From: Halobacillus karajensis
Lineage (GTDB): Bacteria > Bacillota > Bacilli > Bacillales > Halobacillaceae
DNA: 59,920 nt
Direction: 5' to 3'
Assembly (NCBI RefSeq): GCF_900108515.1
Contig: NZ_FNWW01000013.1
Location: 1 to 59,920, forward strand
Part shown: positions 42,851 through 54,701 of the stretch, in pieces
How the letters are laid out: every line of letters starts with the position of its first letter
Numbering within the stretch: position 1 is the first letter of the stretch
Notes under the pieces: model-generated
Seen by the model: the letters and a program-made list of their open reading frames with translations, nothing else
What the model was told of the DNA's origin: nothing
Databases searched by the model: none
Program-made: the position numbers and the translations under genes

Positions 42851-43348
42851 ATGATTACAAACATCGACCCTAACAAACTTGATCTTGAAGAACGCGTAGT
42901 TACCATCAACCGTGTAGCTAAAGTAGTTAAAGGTGGACGTCGTTTCCGTTTTGCTGCATTGGTTGTAGTAGGAGATAAAAATGGTCACGTAGGTTTCGGT
43001 ACAGGGAAAGCCCAAGAGGTACCGGAAGCGATCAAGAAAGCCATTGATGATGCTAAGAAAAATCTAATCACAGTACCAGTGAAGAACACGACTATTCCAC
43101 ACGAAATCAACGGACGTTTTGGTGCAGGTAACATTCTTATGAAGCCAGCAGCAGAAGGTACTGGAGTTATCGCTGGTGGACCTGTCCGTGCGGTCCTTGA
43201 GCTTGCAGGTGTTCAAGACATCCTTTCTAAGTCACTTGGTTCTAACACACCAATTAACATGGTGCGTGCTACAATCACTGGACTTAGTGAGCTTAAGCGT
43301 GCAGAAGACGTCGCTAGACTTCGTGGTAAGTCAGTAGAAGAACTGTAG
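42851..43348 (+). CDS. rpsE: Ribosomal protein S5
   Basis: 165 residues. Helps shape the mRNA entry channel and decoding fidelity. The double-stranded-RNA-binding-like domain holds [20 protein letters not shown] (about 17-36), the spectinomycin-site region, with no obvious deletion; [20 protein letters not shown] is also typical. AAAGGAGGG precedes ATG 42851. Confidence 0.98.
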   Translation: MITNIDPNKLDLEERVVTINRVAKVVKGGRRFRFAALVVVGDKNGHVGFGTGKAQEVPEAIKKAIDDAKKNLITVPVKNTTIPHEINGRFGAGNILMKPAAEGTGVIAGGPVRAVLELAGVQDILSKSLGSNTPINMVRATITGLSELKRAEDVARLRGKSVEEL

Positions 43349-43366
43349 GATAAGGAGGGAAATAAA

Positions 43367-43549
43367 ATGGCTAAAAAGTTAGAAATTACCCTCACGCGCA
43401 GTGTTATTGGTAGACCGCAAGATCAGCGCTCTACTGTCAAGGCGCTAGGTCTGAACAAGATCCGTCAAACTGTCGTACTTGAAGATAACCCAGCGATCCG
43501 AGGTATGGCTGATAAGGTGTCTCACCTAGTTTCGGTTAAAGAAGTATAA
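43367..43549 (+). CDS. rpmD: Ribosomal protein L30
   Basis: 60-residue 50S protein. Contains [20 protein letters not shown] (about 7-26) and [23 protein letters not shown] 43367 follows AAGGAGGG. In the usual spc order rpsE-rpmD-rplO. Confidence 0.97.
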   Translation: MAKKLEITLTRSVIGRPQDQRSTVKALGLNKIRQTVVLEDNPAIRGMADKVSHLVSVKEV

Positions 43550-43579
43550 TTCTACAAAAGTTATAAGGAGGTGCAACGC

Positions 43580-44020
43580 ATGAAACTTCATGAACTAAAA
43601 CCTGCTAAAGGTACTCGTAAAGAACGTAACCGCGTAGGTCGTGGTATGTCATCTGGTAATGGTAAAACTTCCGGGCGTGGTCATAAAGGTCAAGGACAGC
43701 GTTCAGGTAGTAAAACTCGCCCAGGTTTCGAGGGTGGTCAAATGCCACTTTTCCAACGCCTTCCAAAGCGTGGTTTCACTAACGTTCACCGTAAGGAATT
43801 TGCGATTATTAACCTTGATGCACTGAATCGTTTCGAAGAAGGCACAGAGGTTACTCCTGAGCTATTGCTAGAGTCTGGTGTGGTAAGCAATCAAAAAGCC
43901 GGAATCAAAGTACTAGCAAAAGGTTCAATCGAGAAGAAACTTACAGTGAAAGCTCACAAGTTCTCTGCTTCCGCAAAAGAAGCAATTGAAGCAGCGGGCG
44001 GTCAAACTGAGGTGATTTAA
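43580..44020 (+). CDS. rplO: Ribosomal protein L15
   Basis: 146 residues. The N-terminal glycine/arginine-rich extension ([20 protein letters not shown], about 19-38) threads into 23S rRNA. ATG 43580 gives [14 protein letters not shown]; the GTG at 43571 lies inside the AAGGAGGTG ribosome site. The stop overlaps secY by one base. Confidence 0.97.
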   Translation: MKLHELKPAKGTRKERNRVGRGMSSGNGKTSGRGHKGQGQRSGSKTRPGFEGGQMPLFQRLPKRGFTNVHRKEFAIINLDALNRFEEGTEVTPELLLESGVVSNQKAGIKVLAKGSIEKKLTVKAHKFSASAKEAIEAAGGQTEVI

Positions 44021-45312
44021 TGTTCCGGACAATCTCCAATTTTATGCGCGTGGGTGATATTCGGCGGAAGATTATTTTCACTTTGTTGATGCTCATTGTT
44101 TTTCGCCTGGGGACATTCATCCCGGTTCCTTTTACAAATAGAGAAGCCATCAATTTCATGGATGAACAAAATGCGTTTGGATTTCTAAACACATTTGGGG
44201 GCGGGGCATTACAGAATTTCTCCATCTTTGCCATGGGGATCATGCCCTACATCACAGCCTCTATCATCATGCAGTTGTTGCAGATGGACGTTGTTCCTAA
44301 GTTTGCGGAGTGGAAGAAACAAGGTGAAGTCGGCCGTCGAAAATTAGCTCAGTTTACCCGCTATGGAACGATCGTTCTCGCTTTTATCCAAGCAATCGGC
44401 ATGTCTATTGGTTTTAATGCGTTAGCAGGAGGTCAATTGATCGCAGATCCTGGTGTAACGAAATTTTTAATCATTGCCCTTGTTTTGACAGGCGGAACAG
44501 CGTTTCTCATGTGGCTTGGTGAGCAAATCACTGCACACGGGGTTGGAAATGGTATTTCCATCCTGATTTTTGCTGGAATCGTCGCTGCAATCCCGACAGG
44601 TGTGAACCAGTTGTATGATCAATATATCTCCGGTGCTGGGGATGAATTGTTCATCAACCTCGTGATCATTGCTCTGATTGTACTTGTCATCGTTGCGGTC
44701 GTTGTCGGTGTTATTTTCATCCAACAAGCCCTTCGAAAGATTCCTATTCAATATGCAAAACGGTTGGTTAACCGTTCACCTGTAGGTGGGCATTCTACTC
44801 ACTTACCACTTAAAGTGAATGCTGCAGGGGTAATCCCGGTCATCTTTGCGATATCATTCCTAATCGCACCGCGGACCGTCGCTGGATTATTTGAAGACAG
44901 CGAAGTTGCTTCTGTCATTCAATATATATTTGATTATCAGAACTGGCCTGGAATGGTTATCTATGTTGCGTTGATTATCGCCTTCACTTACTTCTATACA
45001 TTTGTTCAGGTGAACCCCGAGCAAATGGCTGAAAACTTGAAGAAACAAGGTGGATATATCCCGGGGATTCGTCCTGGTGCAAATACTGAAACGTACTTGA
45101 CGCGTGTCATGTATCGTTTGACGTTCGTAGGATCCATCTTCCTAGCAGCTGTGTCCATTCTTCCGATAGTCTTGGGTTCTGCTGCGCAGTTGCCGCCAAG
45201 CATACAAATCGGAGGAACCGGCTTGCTCATCGTCGTAGGGGTCGCCCTTCAAATGATGAAACAGCTTGAAAGTCAGCTGGTGAAACGCCACTATCAAGGA
45301 TTCATTAAATAA
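44020..45312 (+). CDS. secY: SecY, protein-conducting channel subunit
   Basis: 430-residue integral membrane protein with ten hydrophobic segments. Forms the translocon with SecE (encoded at 17712) and SecG. Family stretches include MGIMPYITASIIMQLLQMD (about 68-86, plug and TM2), GEQITAHGVGNGISI and PGANTETYLTRV in the large cytoplasmic loops that bind SecA and the ribosome. Starts at ATG 44020 within the rplO stop (TAATG); no separate ribosome site is needed. Confidence 0.98.
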   Translation: MFRTISNFMRVGDIRRKIIFTLLMLIVFRLGTFIPVPFTNREAINFMDEQNAFGFLNTFGGGALQNFSIFAMGIMPYITASIIMQLLQMDVVPKFAEWKKQGEVGRRKLAQFTRYGTIVLAFIQAIGMSIGFNALAGGQLIADPGVTKFLIIALVLTGGTAFLMWLGEQITAHGVGNGISILIFAGIVAAIPTGVNQLYDQYISGAGDELFINLVIIALIVLVIVAVVVGVIFIQQALRKIPIQYAKRLVNRSPVGGHSTHLPLKVNAAGVIPVIFAISFLIAPRTVAGLFEDSEVASVIQYIFDYQNWPGMVIYVALIIAFTYFYTFVQVNPEQMAENLKKQGGYIPGIRPGANTETYLTRVMYRLTFVGSIFLAAVSILPIVLGSAAQLPPSIQIGGTGLLIVVGVALQMMKQLESQLVKRHYQGFIK

Positions 45313-45331
45313 TTAGTGTTAAAGCTAATGA

Positions 45332-46005
<674 letters not shown>

Positions 46006-46006
<1 letters not shown>

Positions 46007-46752
46007 TGATTATTTGTAAGACTCCGCGGGAATTAGATATTATGCGTGAAGCAGGGCGAATCGTTGCCTTGGCGCACCAAAAGATGGAAGAAAATATTCA
46101 ACCGGGTATAACAACTGGAGAATTGGATAAGATTGCTGATAAATTCATACGCAGTATGGATGCAATCCCATCTTTTAAAGGTTATAATGGATTCCGTGGA
46201 AGTATCTGTGCATCTGTCAACGAAGAACTTGTTCATGGAATTCCTGGAGACAGGGTCCTGAACGAAGGTGATATTATCAGCATCGATATTGGTGCCAAAT
46301 ATAAAGGTTATCATGGTGACTCAGCTTGGACTTATCCAGTCGGCGCCGTAGATTACAAAACGATGGAGTTGCTGAGAGTTACTGAACAATCACTGTTTAA
46401 AGGACTTGATGAAGCAAAACCAGGTGTACGCCTTTCAAATATATCCCATGCCATTCAAAGTTACGTCGAGCCTGAGGGCTTTTCGATTGTAAGGGAGTAC
46501 GTCGGGCACGGAGTAGGGCAGGAGCTTCATGAGGATCCCCAAATTCCTCATTATGGCCCGCCAAACAAAGGTCCACGTCTTAAACCTGGGATGGTGTTGG
46601 CTGTAGAGCCGATGGTGAACGCAGGCACTCGTTATGTGAAGACGCTTGACGATCAATGGACGGTAGTCACTCAAGATGGTAAAGCGTGTGCGCATTTTGA
46701 GCACACCATTGCAATTACGGAGGAAGGATATGAAATCCTTACAAAATCCTAA
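46006..46752 (+). CDS. map: Methionine aminopeptidase, type I
   Basis: 248 residues. Removes the N-terminal methionine of new proteins. Metal ligands are seen in [19 protein letters not shown] (two Asp, about 94-112), [10 protein letters not shown] (His, about 170), VLAVEPMV (Glu, about 203) and the Glu in FEHTIA near the end. Coupled to adk by overlapping stop and start. Confidence 0.97.
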
Positions 46753-46768
46753 ATGAAGGTGATCGTTT

Positions 46769-47081
46769 TTGAACGAATCTGAGTCGAGTCCGCGAATAGG
46801 TCAAATTGTTCGTATTGTGCAGGGGCGAGAGGCAGGACAGTACGCGGTAGTGATCGATGTGCTGGATGGCCGCTTTGTGCTGCTTGCCGACGGAGAGAAA
46901 CGTAAGTATGATCGACCAAAGAAAAAGAATTTGCAACATGTTGAGCTTATGGATTTCATCTCTCCGGAAGTCCAGGACAGCCTTCTGGAAACTGGTCGTG
47001 TCACAAATGGCAAGCTTCGATTTGCCGTATCAAAATATGTCAATGAAGCAGTGACTGATTTGAAGAAGGGAGATCAACTCG

Positions 47082-47104
<23 letters not shown>
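46769..47104 (+). CDS. KOW-domain RNA-binding protein (small, conserved in Bacillaceae)
   Basis: 111 residues. The N-terminal KOW/L14e-like domain is seen in [20 protein letters not shown] (about 10-29); the C-terminal part is charged and unassigned. B. subtilis has a small KOW protein gene (ybzG) at this position between map and infA. Probably RNA- or ribosome-associated, but the function is not known to me. The start is TTG 46769 after AAGGTGATC. Its end overlaps infA by 23 bases. Confidence 0.8.
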
Positions 47105-47442
<338 letters not shown>

Positions 47443-47466
47443 AACTGAAGGAGGTGCACGTAACTT

Positions 47467-47832
47467 ATGGCACGTATTGCAGGTGTAGATATTCCTCGTG
47501 ATAAGCGAGTAGTCGTATCCCTAACTTACGTTTACGGTATCGGTAAATCCCTTGCCAAAGACGTACTAGCTGAAGCTGGTGTTTCTGAAGATACTCGCGT
47601 TCGCGACCTTACAGAAGACGAACTAGCTAAAATTCGTCAAGCAGTGGAACAACATAACACGGAAGGTGATCTTCGCCGTGAGAACTCTCTTAATATCAAG
47701 CGTTTGATTGAGATTGGTTCTTATCGCGGTATCCGTCACCGTCGTGGACTTCCACTTCGCGGTCAAAAGACGAAAAACAACTCTCGTACACGTAAAGGCC
47801 CACGTCGTACCGTGGCTAACAAACGTAAATAA
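47467..47832 (+). CDS. rpsM: Ribosomal protein S13
   Basis: 121 residues. 30S head protein contacting P-site tRNA and 50S bridge B1. Typical start [20 protein letters not shown] and the [19 protein letters not shown] tail (about 90-108). AAGGAGGTGCACG precedes ATG 47467. Begins the alpha-operon part. Confidence 0.98.
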   Translation: MARIAGVDIPRDKRVVVSLTYVYGIGKSLAKDVLAEAGVSEDTRVRDLTEDELAKIRQAVEQHNTEGDLRRENSLNIKRLIEIGSYRGIRHRRGLPLRGQKTKNNSRTRKGPRRTVANKRK

Positions 47833-47862
47833 TAAGTAACACAAAGGAGGTAAGCTAACTAT

Positions 47863-48258
<396 letters not shown>

Positions 48259-48274
48259 TAGTTCTGAATAGAAT

Positions 48275-48403
48275 TTGTCACCCTGTCTATAATGGGTTAT
48301 GATAGCTTTTAATCAGCAACGCCGTAGACAGAAAAAATATGCAGTTGTCTTTTTATCGGGACTGCCTACCTGAGGAATTTCGGTTAGACCTATTGTCTAA
48401 CCG
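48275..48403 (+). promoter_or_regulatory. rpoA promoter and leader hairpin
   Basis: TTGTCA (48275-48280), 17 bp, TATGAT (48298-48303) forms a good promoter inside the cluster. The leader that follows contains a perfect 8-bp hairpin CGGTTAGA / TCTAACCG (48381-48388 / 48396-48403) ending about 18 bases before the rpoA ribosome site, and a weaker GCAGT/ACTGC stem upstream. It permits rpoA-rplQ expression independent of S10/spc transcription. Confidence 0.6.
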
Positions 48404-48437
48404 GGGTTTCGACGTTTTGAAGGAGGGTTTAGTGTAA

Positions 48438-49382
48438 ATGATCGAAATTGAAAAGCCAAAGATTGAAACGGTCGAGATCAGCGATGAGTCTACTTTTGGT
48501 AAGTTCGTCGTAGAACCGCTTGAGCGTGGGTATGGTACAACTCTAGGGAACTCCTTGCGTCGTATCCTATTATCCTCACTTCCCGGCTCTGCTGTCACAT
48601 CAGTTCAAATTGATGGTGTACTTCATGAGTTTTCAACAATCGAAGGTGTCGTCGAGGACGTAACAACTGTCATTCTAAATCTAAAGAAACTAGCTTTGAA
48701 GGTTTATTCTGAAGAAGAGAAGACTTTGGAGATTGATGTACAGGGTGAAGGAAAAGTTACAGCGGCTGACATTACGCACGACAGTGATGTAGAAGTTCTG
48801 AATCCAGGCCTTCACATCGCGACACTGGATAGTAATTCCAGCTTCCGTGCTCGTATTACAGCAGAACGCGGCCGAGGATATCGTCCGGCTGAAGGAAATA
48901 ACCATGAGGATCAACCAATCGGCGTAATTCCAGTTGACTCTATTTTTACGCCTGTATCCCGTGTGACGTATCAAGTAGAGAACACTAGAATCGGTCAAAC
49001 ATCTAACTTTGATAAGTTGACGTTGGATGTATGGACGGATGGCAGCATTCGTCCGGAAGAAGCGATCTCTCTTGGGGCTAAAATCTATATGGAACACCTC
49101 AATATCTTTGTAGGCTTGACAGATGAAGCTCAAAAAGCTGAAATCATGGTTGAAAAAGAAGAGGACCAAAAAGAAAAAGTTCTAGAAATGACGATCGAAG
49201 AACTTGACCTTTCTGTCCGTTCTTACAACTGCTTGAAACGCGCTGGTATCAACACAGTGCAGGAGCTTGCGAATAAGTCTGAAGAAGACATGATGAAGGT
49301 GCGTAACCTTGGTCGCAAGTCACTTGAAGAAGTGAAGCACAAGTTGGACGATTTGGGCTTAGGTCTAAGAAAAGACGATTAA
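48438..49382 (+). CDS. rpoA: RNA polymerase alpha subunit
   Basis: 314 residues. The N-terminal domain (1-230) dimerizes and assembles beta and beta'; it has [20 protein letters not shown] (about 28-47). A linker near 230-245 is followed by the C-terminal domain ([20 protein letters not shown], about 255-274), which binds UP elements and regulators. ATG 48438 follows AAGGAGGGT. Confidence 0.98.
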   Translation: MIEIEKPKIETVEISDESTFGKFVVEPLERGYGTTLGNSLRRILLSSLPGSAVTSVQIDGVLHEFSTIEGVVEDVTTVILNLKKLALKVYSEEEKTLEIDVQGEGKVTAADITHDSDVEVLNPGLHIATLDSNSSFRARITAERGRGYRPAEGNNHEDQPIGVIPVDSIFTPVSRVTYQVENTRIGQTSNFDKLTLDVWTDGSIRPEEAISLGAKIYMEHLNIFVGLTDEAQKAEIMVEKEEDQKEKVLEMTIEELDLSVRSYNCLKRAGINTVQELANKSEEDMMKVRNLGRKSLEEVKHKLDDLGLGLRKDD

Positions 49383-49427
49383 TTGATAGAACGCATCTAA
49401 GAGATTCAGATAAGGGAGGGATTATCA

Positions 49428-49787
49428 ATGGCTAGAAAACTAGGACGTACAACAGATCAGCGTATGGCGCTACTTCGTAACTTAGCGACAGACTTGATCA
49501 TTCACGAACGTTTGGAAACAACAGAAGCTAAAGCGAAAGAGCTACGTTCTGTTGTAGAAAAAATGATTACACTAGGGAAACGCGGCGATCTACATGCCCG
49601 TCGCCAAGCTGAATCATTCCTTTACAGTGCGCAAGCTGATGAAGAAGGCGAGAAGACTGCTTTGCAAAAGCTATTCTCTGACATCGGCCCACGCTATGAG
49701 GACCGTCAAGGTGGTTATACTCGCGTACTTAAGCTCGGCGAGCGTAAAGGTGATGGAGCTAAAATGGCGATCATTGAACTAGTTTAA
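49428..49787 (+). CDS. rplQ: Ribosomal protein L17
   Basis: 119 residues. 50S protein near the tunnel exit. Typical start [20 protein letters not shown] and [20 protein letters not shown] (about 44-63). Last gene of the ribosomal supercluster; a terminator follows. Confidence 0.97.
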   Translation: MARKLGRTTDQRMALLRNLATDLIIHERLETTEAKAKELRSVVEKMITLGKRGDLHARRQAESFLYSAQADEEGEKTALQKLFSDIGPRYEDRQGGYTRVLKLGERKGDGAKMAIIELV

Positions 49788-49803
49788 TGAATACCATCAG
49801 GGT

Positions 49804-49853
49804 AAAAGGGCAGGACTGAATCTCATCGCGAGGTTGCATCCAGCCCTTTTTTT
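49804..49853 (+). terminator. Terminator after rplQ
   Basis: Stem AAAAGGGC-A-GG / CC-A-GCCCTTTT enclosing a 24-base loop region, followed by TTTATT. It ends the S10-spc-alpha cluster. Confidence 0.8.
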
Positions 49854-50080
49854 ATTGTCTAGGAATTAAAAGTACTTCATGGAATGATTTCAGATAACTT
49901 CTTTATTGAACAATGATGACATACAGTAGGAGCCCTACGAGGGGAGTCAGGTACCTTGTACTATTGATTCACCTCCTGATGCGAAAAGCTTTGCGTATCG
50001 AATCGATCATAGGAATGGTTCAATAGGAAATAGTGTCGTATTTCCTGGGAAATAGTCAGTTGAGCAGAGGAGGAACACAG
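49854..50080 (+). other. Leader of the ecfA1 operon
   Basis: No gene is seen. A perfect 8-bp hairpin AGGAAATA / TATTTCCT lies at 50025-50046, about 20 bases before the ecfA1 ribosome site GAGGAGG. No clear -35/-10 pair could be chosen, though a promoter is expected after the strong terminator. No recognized vitamin riboswitch. Confidence 0.4.
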
Positions 50081-50920
50081 ATGGAAGAGAGACAAGTTGA
50101 GTTTCGCAATGTATCTTTTCGTTACCAAGAAGATATGCCGTGGGTCTTGAAAAATGTAAACTTCACTATAGGTCCGGATGAATGGGTAGCGATTATCGGT
50201 CATAATGGTTCTGGTAAATCGACAATCGCAAAGTTAATGAACGGGCTTTTATTTCCACAAGAAGGGGAAGTATATGTTGGCGGGACGAAAGTGAATGCTG
50301 ATACGGTTTGGGATGTCAGAAAACAGGTAGGAATGGTTTTTCAAAACCCTGACAATCAGTTCGTCGGAACTACGGTAAGGGATGATGTAGCATTTGGGAT
50401 GGAGAATCATGGAATGCCTCGTGATCTAATGGTTAACCGTATTCAGCAAAGCCTTAAAGCTGTCCGTATGGAGAAATTTGAACGTCATGAACCTCACAGG
50501 CTTTCAGGAGGACAAAAGCAGCGTATCGCAATAGCAGGTGTGTTGGCTGTATCTCCAGAGTTTATCATTCTTGATGAAGCTACAGCGATGCTAGACCCTA
50601 AGGGCAGAAAAGAGATTATGCAGACTGTTAGCGATGTACAGCAGGAGAGAGACCTTTCCCTGATCACCATTACCCATGATCTTCAAGAGGTAACGATGGC
50701 TTCTAGAGTCATTGTTATGAACGGGGGAGAAATATGGATGGAAGGTAGCCCGCGTGATGTATTCTCAAAAAAAGATCATTTGACCGAAATTGGCTTGGAC
50801 ACTCCATTTGTCAGTAAAATGGCTGATCACCTGAAAAAAGAAGGTGTGAGGCTTTCTCGTGAGCCACTCAATCACCAGGAGTTGTTGGAGGATTTATGCA
50901 TATCTCGTTCGACCATGTAA
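50081..50920 (+). CDS. ecfA1: ECF transporter ATPase EcfA1
   Basis: 279-residue ABC ATPase of the energy-coupling-factor vitamin/micronutrient importers. Walker [10 protein letters not shown] (about 40-48), Q-loop FQNPDNQFV, signature LSGGQKQR, and Walker [13 protein letters not shown]. Shared by many substrate-specific S proteins encoded elsewhere. ATG 50081 follows GAGGAGG; the in-frame ATG 50033 overlaps the leader hairpin. The end overlaps ecfA2 by 25 bases. Confidence 0.95.
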   Translation: MEERQVEFRNVSFRYQEDMPWVLKNVNFTIGPDEWVAIIGHNGSGKSTIAKLMNGLLFPQEGEVYVGGTKVNADTVWDVRKQVGMVFQNPDNQFVGTTVRDDVAFGMENHGMPRDLMVNRIQQSLKAVRMEKFERHEPHRLSGGQKQRIAIAGVLAVSPEFIILDEATAMLDPKGRKEIMQTVSDVQQERDLSLITITHDLQEVTMASRVIVMNGGEIWMEGSPRDVFSKKDHLTEIGLDTPFVSKMADHLKKEGVRLSREPLNHQELLEDLCISRSTM

Positions 50921-51768
50921 GTTATATCTATCAACCAAACAGTCCGTTTGAGCATAGGGCTCTTGAGGACCTGACCTTTTCCATTGAATCAGGCTCGTTT
51001 GTTGCTGTCATTGGCCATACCGGTTCAGGGAAGTCGACGCTTATTCAACATTTGAACGGGTTGTTACAGCCTACAGAAGGTGTTATTCATATCGGCGACT
51101 ATACTCTCAAAGCAGGTGAAAAAAATAAGCATTTACGCGAACTAAGAGAAAAGGTAGGCGTAGTTTTTCAATATCCAGAGCATCAGTTATTTGAGGAGAC
51201 AGTCGCGAAGGACATCGCTTTTGGTCCTCAAAACTTTGGGGTGGACCAAAAGGAAATCGATCGCCGTATTAATGAGGCCGTCAAAGCTACAAAACTTCCT
51301 GAAGCACTCCTGGATCGTTCTCCTTTTGATCTAAGTGGTGGCCAAATGCGCAGGGTAGCGATTTCTGGTGTTCTTGCTATGGAGCCGAAAGTTCTGGTTT
51401 TGGACGAACCGACAGCAGGTCTCGACCCAAGTGGTCAAAAACAAATCATGGATATGTTTTATGATCTCCATAAGGAAAAAGAGCTGACAACGGTTTTGGT
51501 TACCCACAGCATGGAAGATGCCCTGTCGTACGCAGATTATATTCTTATTATGAATCATGGGAAGTTATATAGAGAAGGCACGCCTTTAGAACTTTTCCAA
51601 CAAGAGGACGTTCTGGAAGCTGTCCAGCTTGACGTTCCCGAAGTTATTGCCTTTTTAACAAAAGCCAAGAAAGAATACGGCATTAATCTTGAATACAAAG
51701 GGCAGTCTTTAGCTGAGTTAGCAAAAGAATTAGCCCATCAACTGAGAGGGGGCAGCGATCATGAGTAG
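50896..51768 (+). CDS. ecfA2: ECF transporter ATPase EcfA2
   Basis: 290-residue partner ATPase. Walker [10 protein letters not shown] (about 40-48), Q-loop FQYPEHQLF, signature LSGGQMRR, Walker [13 protein letters not shown]. The two non-identical ATPases form a heterodimer on EcfT. The long overlap with ecfA1 and 8-base overlap with ecfT suggest equal-ratio synthesis. Confidence 0.95.
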   Translation: MHISFDHVSYIYQPNSPFEHRALEDLTFSIESGSFVAVIGHTGSGKSTLIQHLNGLLQPTEGVIHIGDYTLKAGEKNKHLRELREKVGVVFQYPEHQLFEETVAKDIAFGPQNFGVDQKEIDRRINEAVKATKLPEALLDRSPFDLSGGQMRRVAISGVLAMEPKVLVLDEPTAGLDPSGQKQIMDMFYDLHKEKELTTVLVTHSMEDALSYADYILIMNHGKLYREGTPLELFQQEDVLEAVQLDVPEVIAFLTKAKKEYGINLEYKGQSLAELAKELAHQLRGGSDHE

Positions 51769-52558
51769 TTCAATGATTATAGGGCAGTATATCCCGGCTG
51801 ATTCCGTGATCCACCGCCTGGACCCTCGCTCCAAAATTGCTATCATTTTCTTTTATGTAGTGATCGTATTTTTTGCTAACTCTGCTATGAGTTACGGAGT
51901 ACTTGCCCTGTTTGCTGTCGGCAGTGCTTTTCTATCACAAGTCCCTTTCCGATATATTCTAAAAGGGTTAAAGCCGGTATGGTTTTTGATCCTATTTACA
52001 TTTCTTCTTCATTTGTTTGTAACCCGTGAAGGGGATGTGGCTTTTTCCATTTTTGGCTGGGATGTCTACAAGGAAGGCCTTGTCCAAGGGGGGGCTATTT
52101 CTTTGAGGTTTTTCCTGCTTATTCTGGTAACGTCCCTTCTCACGTTAACCACAACCCCTATTGAGATCACGGATGCTATCGAGGAGTTGTTGGGACCTTT
52201 AAAGAAAGTGAAATTCCCGGTCCACGAACTGGCATTAATGATGTCTATTTCTCTTCGGTTTATTCCAACATTGATGCAGGAGACAGAAAAAATATCAAAA
52301 GCTCAAGCCTCCCGAGGAGTAGACTTCCGCACAGGAGCATTTAAGGACCGTGTGAAGGCTGTTGTTCCGCTTTTAGTGCCATTATTCGTCAGCGCTTTTA
52401 AACGTGCTGAGGAGCTCGCTATGGCGATGGAGGCGCGTGGTTATCAGGGTGGGGAAGGCAGGACGAAACTGAGGGAATTACAAATCACCAAAATTGATGT
52501 GTATTTGTATATAGTTTTCGTTTTATTAGTTATGGCCTTATTTATGACTCGGAACTAA
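51761..52558 (+). CDS. ecfT: ECF transporter membrane subunit EcfT
   Basis: 265 residues with about five membrane helices. Two cytoplasmic coupling helices carry the ARG-type motifs, seen as AQASRGVDF and AMEARGYQG, which contact EcfA1 and EcfA2. EcfT couples ATP hydrolysis to toppling of the S component. Third gene of the group; truA follows with no terminator. Confidence 0.95.
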   Translation: MSSSMIIGQYIPADSVIHRLDPRSKIAIIFFYVVIVFFANSAMSYGVLALFAVGSAFLSQVPFRYILKGLKPVWFLILFTFLLHLFVTREGDVAFSIFGWDVYKEGLVQGGAISLRFFLLILVTSLLTLTTTPIEITDAIEELLGPLKKVKFPVHELALMMSISLRFIPTLMQETEKISKAQASRGVDFRTGAFKDRVKAVVPLLVPLFVSAFKRAEELAMAMEARGYQGGEGRTKLRELQITKIDVYLYIVFVLLVMALFMTRN

Positions 52559-52574
52559 CATGGAGGATAGAGTG

Positions 52575-53315
52575 ATGAAAAGGATCCGTATGGTCATTCG
52601 TTATGATGGAACAAATTATTCCGGCTACCAGGTCCAGCCTAATGGAAATACCATTCAGGCCGAACTTGAAAAGGCACTTAGGAAGATGCATAAAGGACAG
52701 TTAATTAAAGTCACAGCCTCTGGGCGGACGGATGCGCGTGTTCATGCGATTGGTCAGGTGATCCATTTTGATACTCCGCTTCAGATTCCCATAGGCAACT
52801 GGAAGCGAGCGTTGAACTCCCTTTTGCCTGAGGATATTCAAGTCTCCTCTGTCGACCAAGCAGCGGATGATTTTCATGCAAGGTATGATACGAGTGGAAA
52901 AGAGTACCGTTATTATGTCCGGAATCATCAGGAGCCGGATCCCTTCAGGAGAAATTATACCTACCACGTAAAAGCAGCCATAGACATAGATGCTATAAAG
53001 GCAGCGTGCCGTTACCTTGAAGGGGAGCATGATTTCACCTCGTTCTGTTCCCCGAAAACCGATATAAAGGGAAGTAAAGTGCGAACCATTTATCAGGCCG
53101 ATGTTAGCAAGCGGGGAGATGAAGTGATCTTCATCTTCCGAGGTTCGGGGTTTCTCTATAACATGGTGCGGATTCTTGTTGGCACTTTATTAGAAGTCGG
53201 GCGGAAAGAACGGAGACCTGAGGACATACAGAGAATCATTGCAGCCAAAGACAGGATTGCAGCTGGTAAGACAGCTCCACCGCAAGGCCTGTTCTTGTGG
53301 AAAGTGTTTTATTAG
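52575..53315 (+). CDS. truA: tRNA pseudouridine(38-40) synthase
   Basis: 246 residues. Converts uridines 38-40 of the anticodon arm to pseudouridine. The catalytic Asp lies in TASGRTDARVHAIGQVIHFD (about residues 45-64); the residue two after the Asp is Arg where many homologues have Gly (GRTDAGVHA). A second block is GSGFLYNMVRILVGTLLEVG. ATG 52575 follows TGGAGG at normal distance; ATG 52560 would have none. Confidence 0.95.
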   Translation: MKRIRMVIRYDGTNYSGYQVQPNGNTIQAELEKALRKMHKGQLIKVTASGRTDARVHAIGQVIHFDTPLQIPIGNWKRALNSLLPEDIQVSSVDQAADDFHARYDTSGKEYRYYVRNHQEPDPFRRNYTYHVKAAIDIDAIKAACRYLEGEHDFTSFCSPKTDIKGSKVRTIYQADVSKRGDEVIFIFRGSGFLYNMVRILVGTLLEVGRKERRPEDIQRIIAAKDRIAAGKTAPPQGLFLWKVFY

Positions 53316-53376
53316 AGTTTTTTTCAAGGGAATGTCCAAAACCTTAAAAAAACAACGAATCCAGGTGTGCATTCCC

Positions 53377-53406
53377 TTGACATTTAGTTGTGGGGTGTTA
53401 TATTAT
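53377..53406 (+). promoter_or_regulatory. Sigma-A promoter of rplM-rpsI
   Basis: Consensus TTGACA (53377-53382), 18 bp, TATTAT (53401-53406), about 60 bases after truA. Confidence 0.8.
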
Positions 53407-53411
53407 ATTCT

Positions 53412-53522
53412 ATGGCATTTTATTTCTGTACCACGATTAGCCCCGGAAAACTAATCGTATTTGAGATAAATGATAAAGAAGCAACGAAGTCTATGTGAAA
53501 TCAAACAATTCAGGAGGGAAAC
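53412..53522 (+). promoter_or_regulatory. Ribosomal L13 leader
   Basis: Transcribed leader before rplM with the core GATTAGCCCCGGAAAACTAATC, a short stem-loop resembling the L13-leader RNA family of Firmicutes. Likely binding site for autoregulation by L13. Assignment rests on recalled family features. Confidence 0.6.
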
Positions 53523-53526
53523 CGAC

Positions 53527-53964
53527 ATGCGCACAACTTTCATGGCAAATGAAAACAACGTTGAACGTAAATGGTATGTTGTGGATGCTGCAGGGCAAAC
53601 ACTTGGCCGTTTAGCGAGCGAAGTTGCTGCGATCCTTCGCGGTAAAAATAAACCAACATACACACCACATGTTGACACTGGTGATCATGTTATCATCATC
53701 AACGCTGGTGAGATCGAACTAACAGGTAACAAAATCAACGATAAGATCTATTATCGTCACTCTAACCATGTAGGTGGTTTGAAATCCCGTACAGCTAACG
53801 AAATGCGTACGAAATACCCTGAGCAAATGCTAGAGCTTGCTGTAAAAGGTATGCTTCCAAAAGGAAGTCTTGGACGTAAAATGGGCAAGAAACTTCATGT
53901 TTACGCTGGATCTGAACACAAACATGAAGCACAAAAACCAGAAGTTTATGAACTTCGCGGATAA
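53527..53964 (+). CDS. rplM: Ribosomal protein L13
   Basis: 145 residues. Early 50S assembly protein. Typical [20 protein letters not shown] (about 8-27) and [20 protein letters not shown] (about 111-130). ATG 53527 follows GGAGGGAAACC. The upstream open frame is leader RNA. Confidence 0.97.
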   Translation: MRTTFMANENNVERKWYVVDAAGQTLGRLASEVAAILRGKNKPTYTPHVDTGDHVIIINAGEIELTGNKINDKIYYRHSNHVGGLKSRTANEMRTKYPEQMLELAVKGMLPKGSLGRKMGKKLHVYAGSEHKHEAQKPEVYELRG

Positions 53965-53981
53965 TTAAAGGAGGTAATCAA

Positions 53982-54374
53982 GTGGCACAAGTACAATACT
54001 CCGGTACTGGTCGTCGTAAGAGCTCAACAGCTCGTGTACGTCTTGTTCCAGGAACTGGTCGTGTAGTAGTAAACAAACGTGATGCTGAAGACTTTTTCCC
54101 ATATGAAACCCTTCGTGTAATTCTTAAGCAGCCTCTAGCTGTGACAGAAACAGAAGGTAATTATGATGTATATGTAAATGTAGATGGTGGTGGATTCACA
54201 GGACAAGCTGGCGCAATCCGTCACGGAATCGCTCGTGCATTGTTACAAGCGGATCCTGAATACCGTACGCCATTGAAACGCGCAGGTCTATTGACTCGTG
54301 ACGCACGTATGAAAGAGCGTAAGAAATACGGTCTTAAAGGTGCCCGTCGCGCGCCACAATTCTCCAAGCGTTAA
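53982..54374 (+). CDS. rpsI: Ribosomal protein S9
   Basis: 130 residues. The C-terminal tail ([12 protein letters not shown]) reaches P-site tRNA; the N-terminal part has [20 protein letters not shown] (about 5-24). GTG 53982 follows AAAGGAGGT. Paired with rplM as almost everywhere in bacteria; terminator follows. Confidence 0.98.
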   Translation: MAQVQYSGTGRRKSSTARVRLVPGTGRVVVNKRDAEDFFPYETLRVILKQPLAVTETEGNYDVYVNVDGGGFTGQAGAIRHGIARALLQADPEYRTPLKRAGLLTRDARMKERKKYGLKGARRAPQFSKR

Positions 54375-54390
54375 TCTTTGCACTTACAAG

Positions 54391-54427
54391 AGGACTCTCA
54401 ACCAAGAAGGTTGGGAGTCTTTTTTTG
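54391..54427 (+). terminator. Terminator after rpsI
   Basis: Stem GACTCTCAACC / GGTTGGGAGTC (one G-T) with an AAGAA loop and seven T. Confidence 0.95.
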
Positions 54428-54640
54428 TGGGCTGGGAAATATGAAAAATGTAGAGTTCATTTATTAAGAGGATGTCCTTCATGTTCTAGCATCGATCCCA
54501 GGCCTGACGATTTAAAAAGAATAAAACAATTGGGTTAAGAAGAAGAGAGGAAGGTAGGTCTTTTTTATAATGGTTCCATCTCTAAATCATACCTGGTTGC
54601 TGGTTTAACTTCTTTCAATGAAAGATCTGGTTTAAGCCTC

Positions 54641-54669
54641 ACATATTTGCCCGTCTTGTCCCATATATT
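54641..54669 (+). promoter_or_regulatory. Possible sigma-E promoter of cwlD
   Basis: ACATATT (54641-54647), 14 bp, CATATATT (54662-54669) resembles the sporulation sigma-E consensus (ATATT, CATACAAT), and cwlD is a known sporulation gene. The rest of the interval 54428-54640 shows no gene; the ybaJ/ybaK genes found here in B. subtilis are absent. Confidence 0.4.
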
Positions 54670-54701
54670 CAGAAAGGGAGGAGTATAAGGGAGTGTGAGG
54701 C

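Noticed and set aside
52720-52760. TruA Arg next to the catalytic Asp as an inactivating change
   Set aside because: The catalytic Asp and flanks are intact, and I believe Arg occurs at this position in some homologues, so loss of function is not supported.
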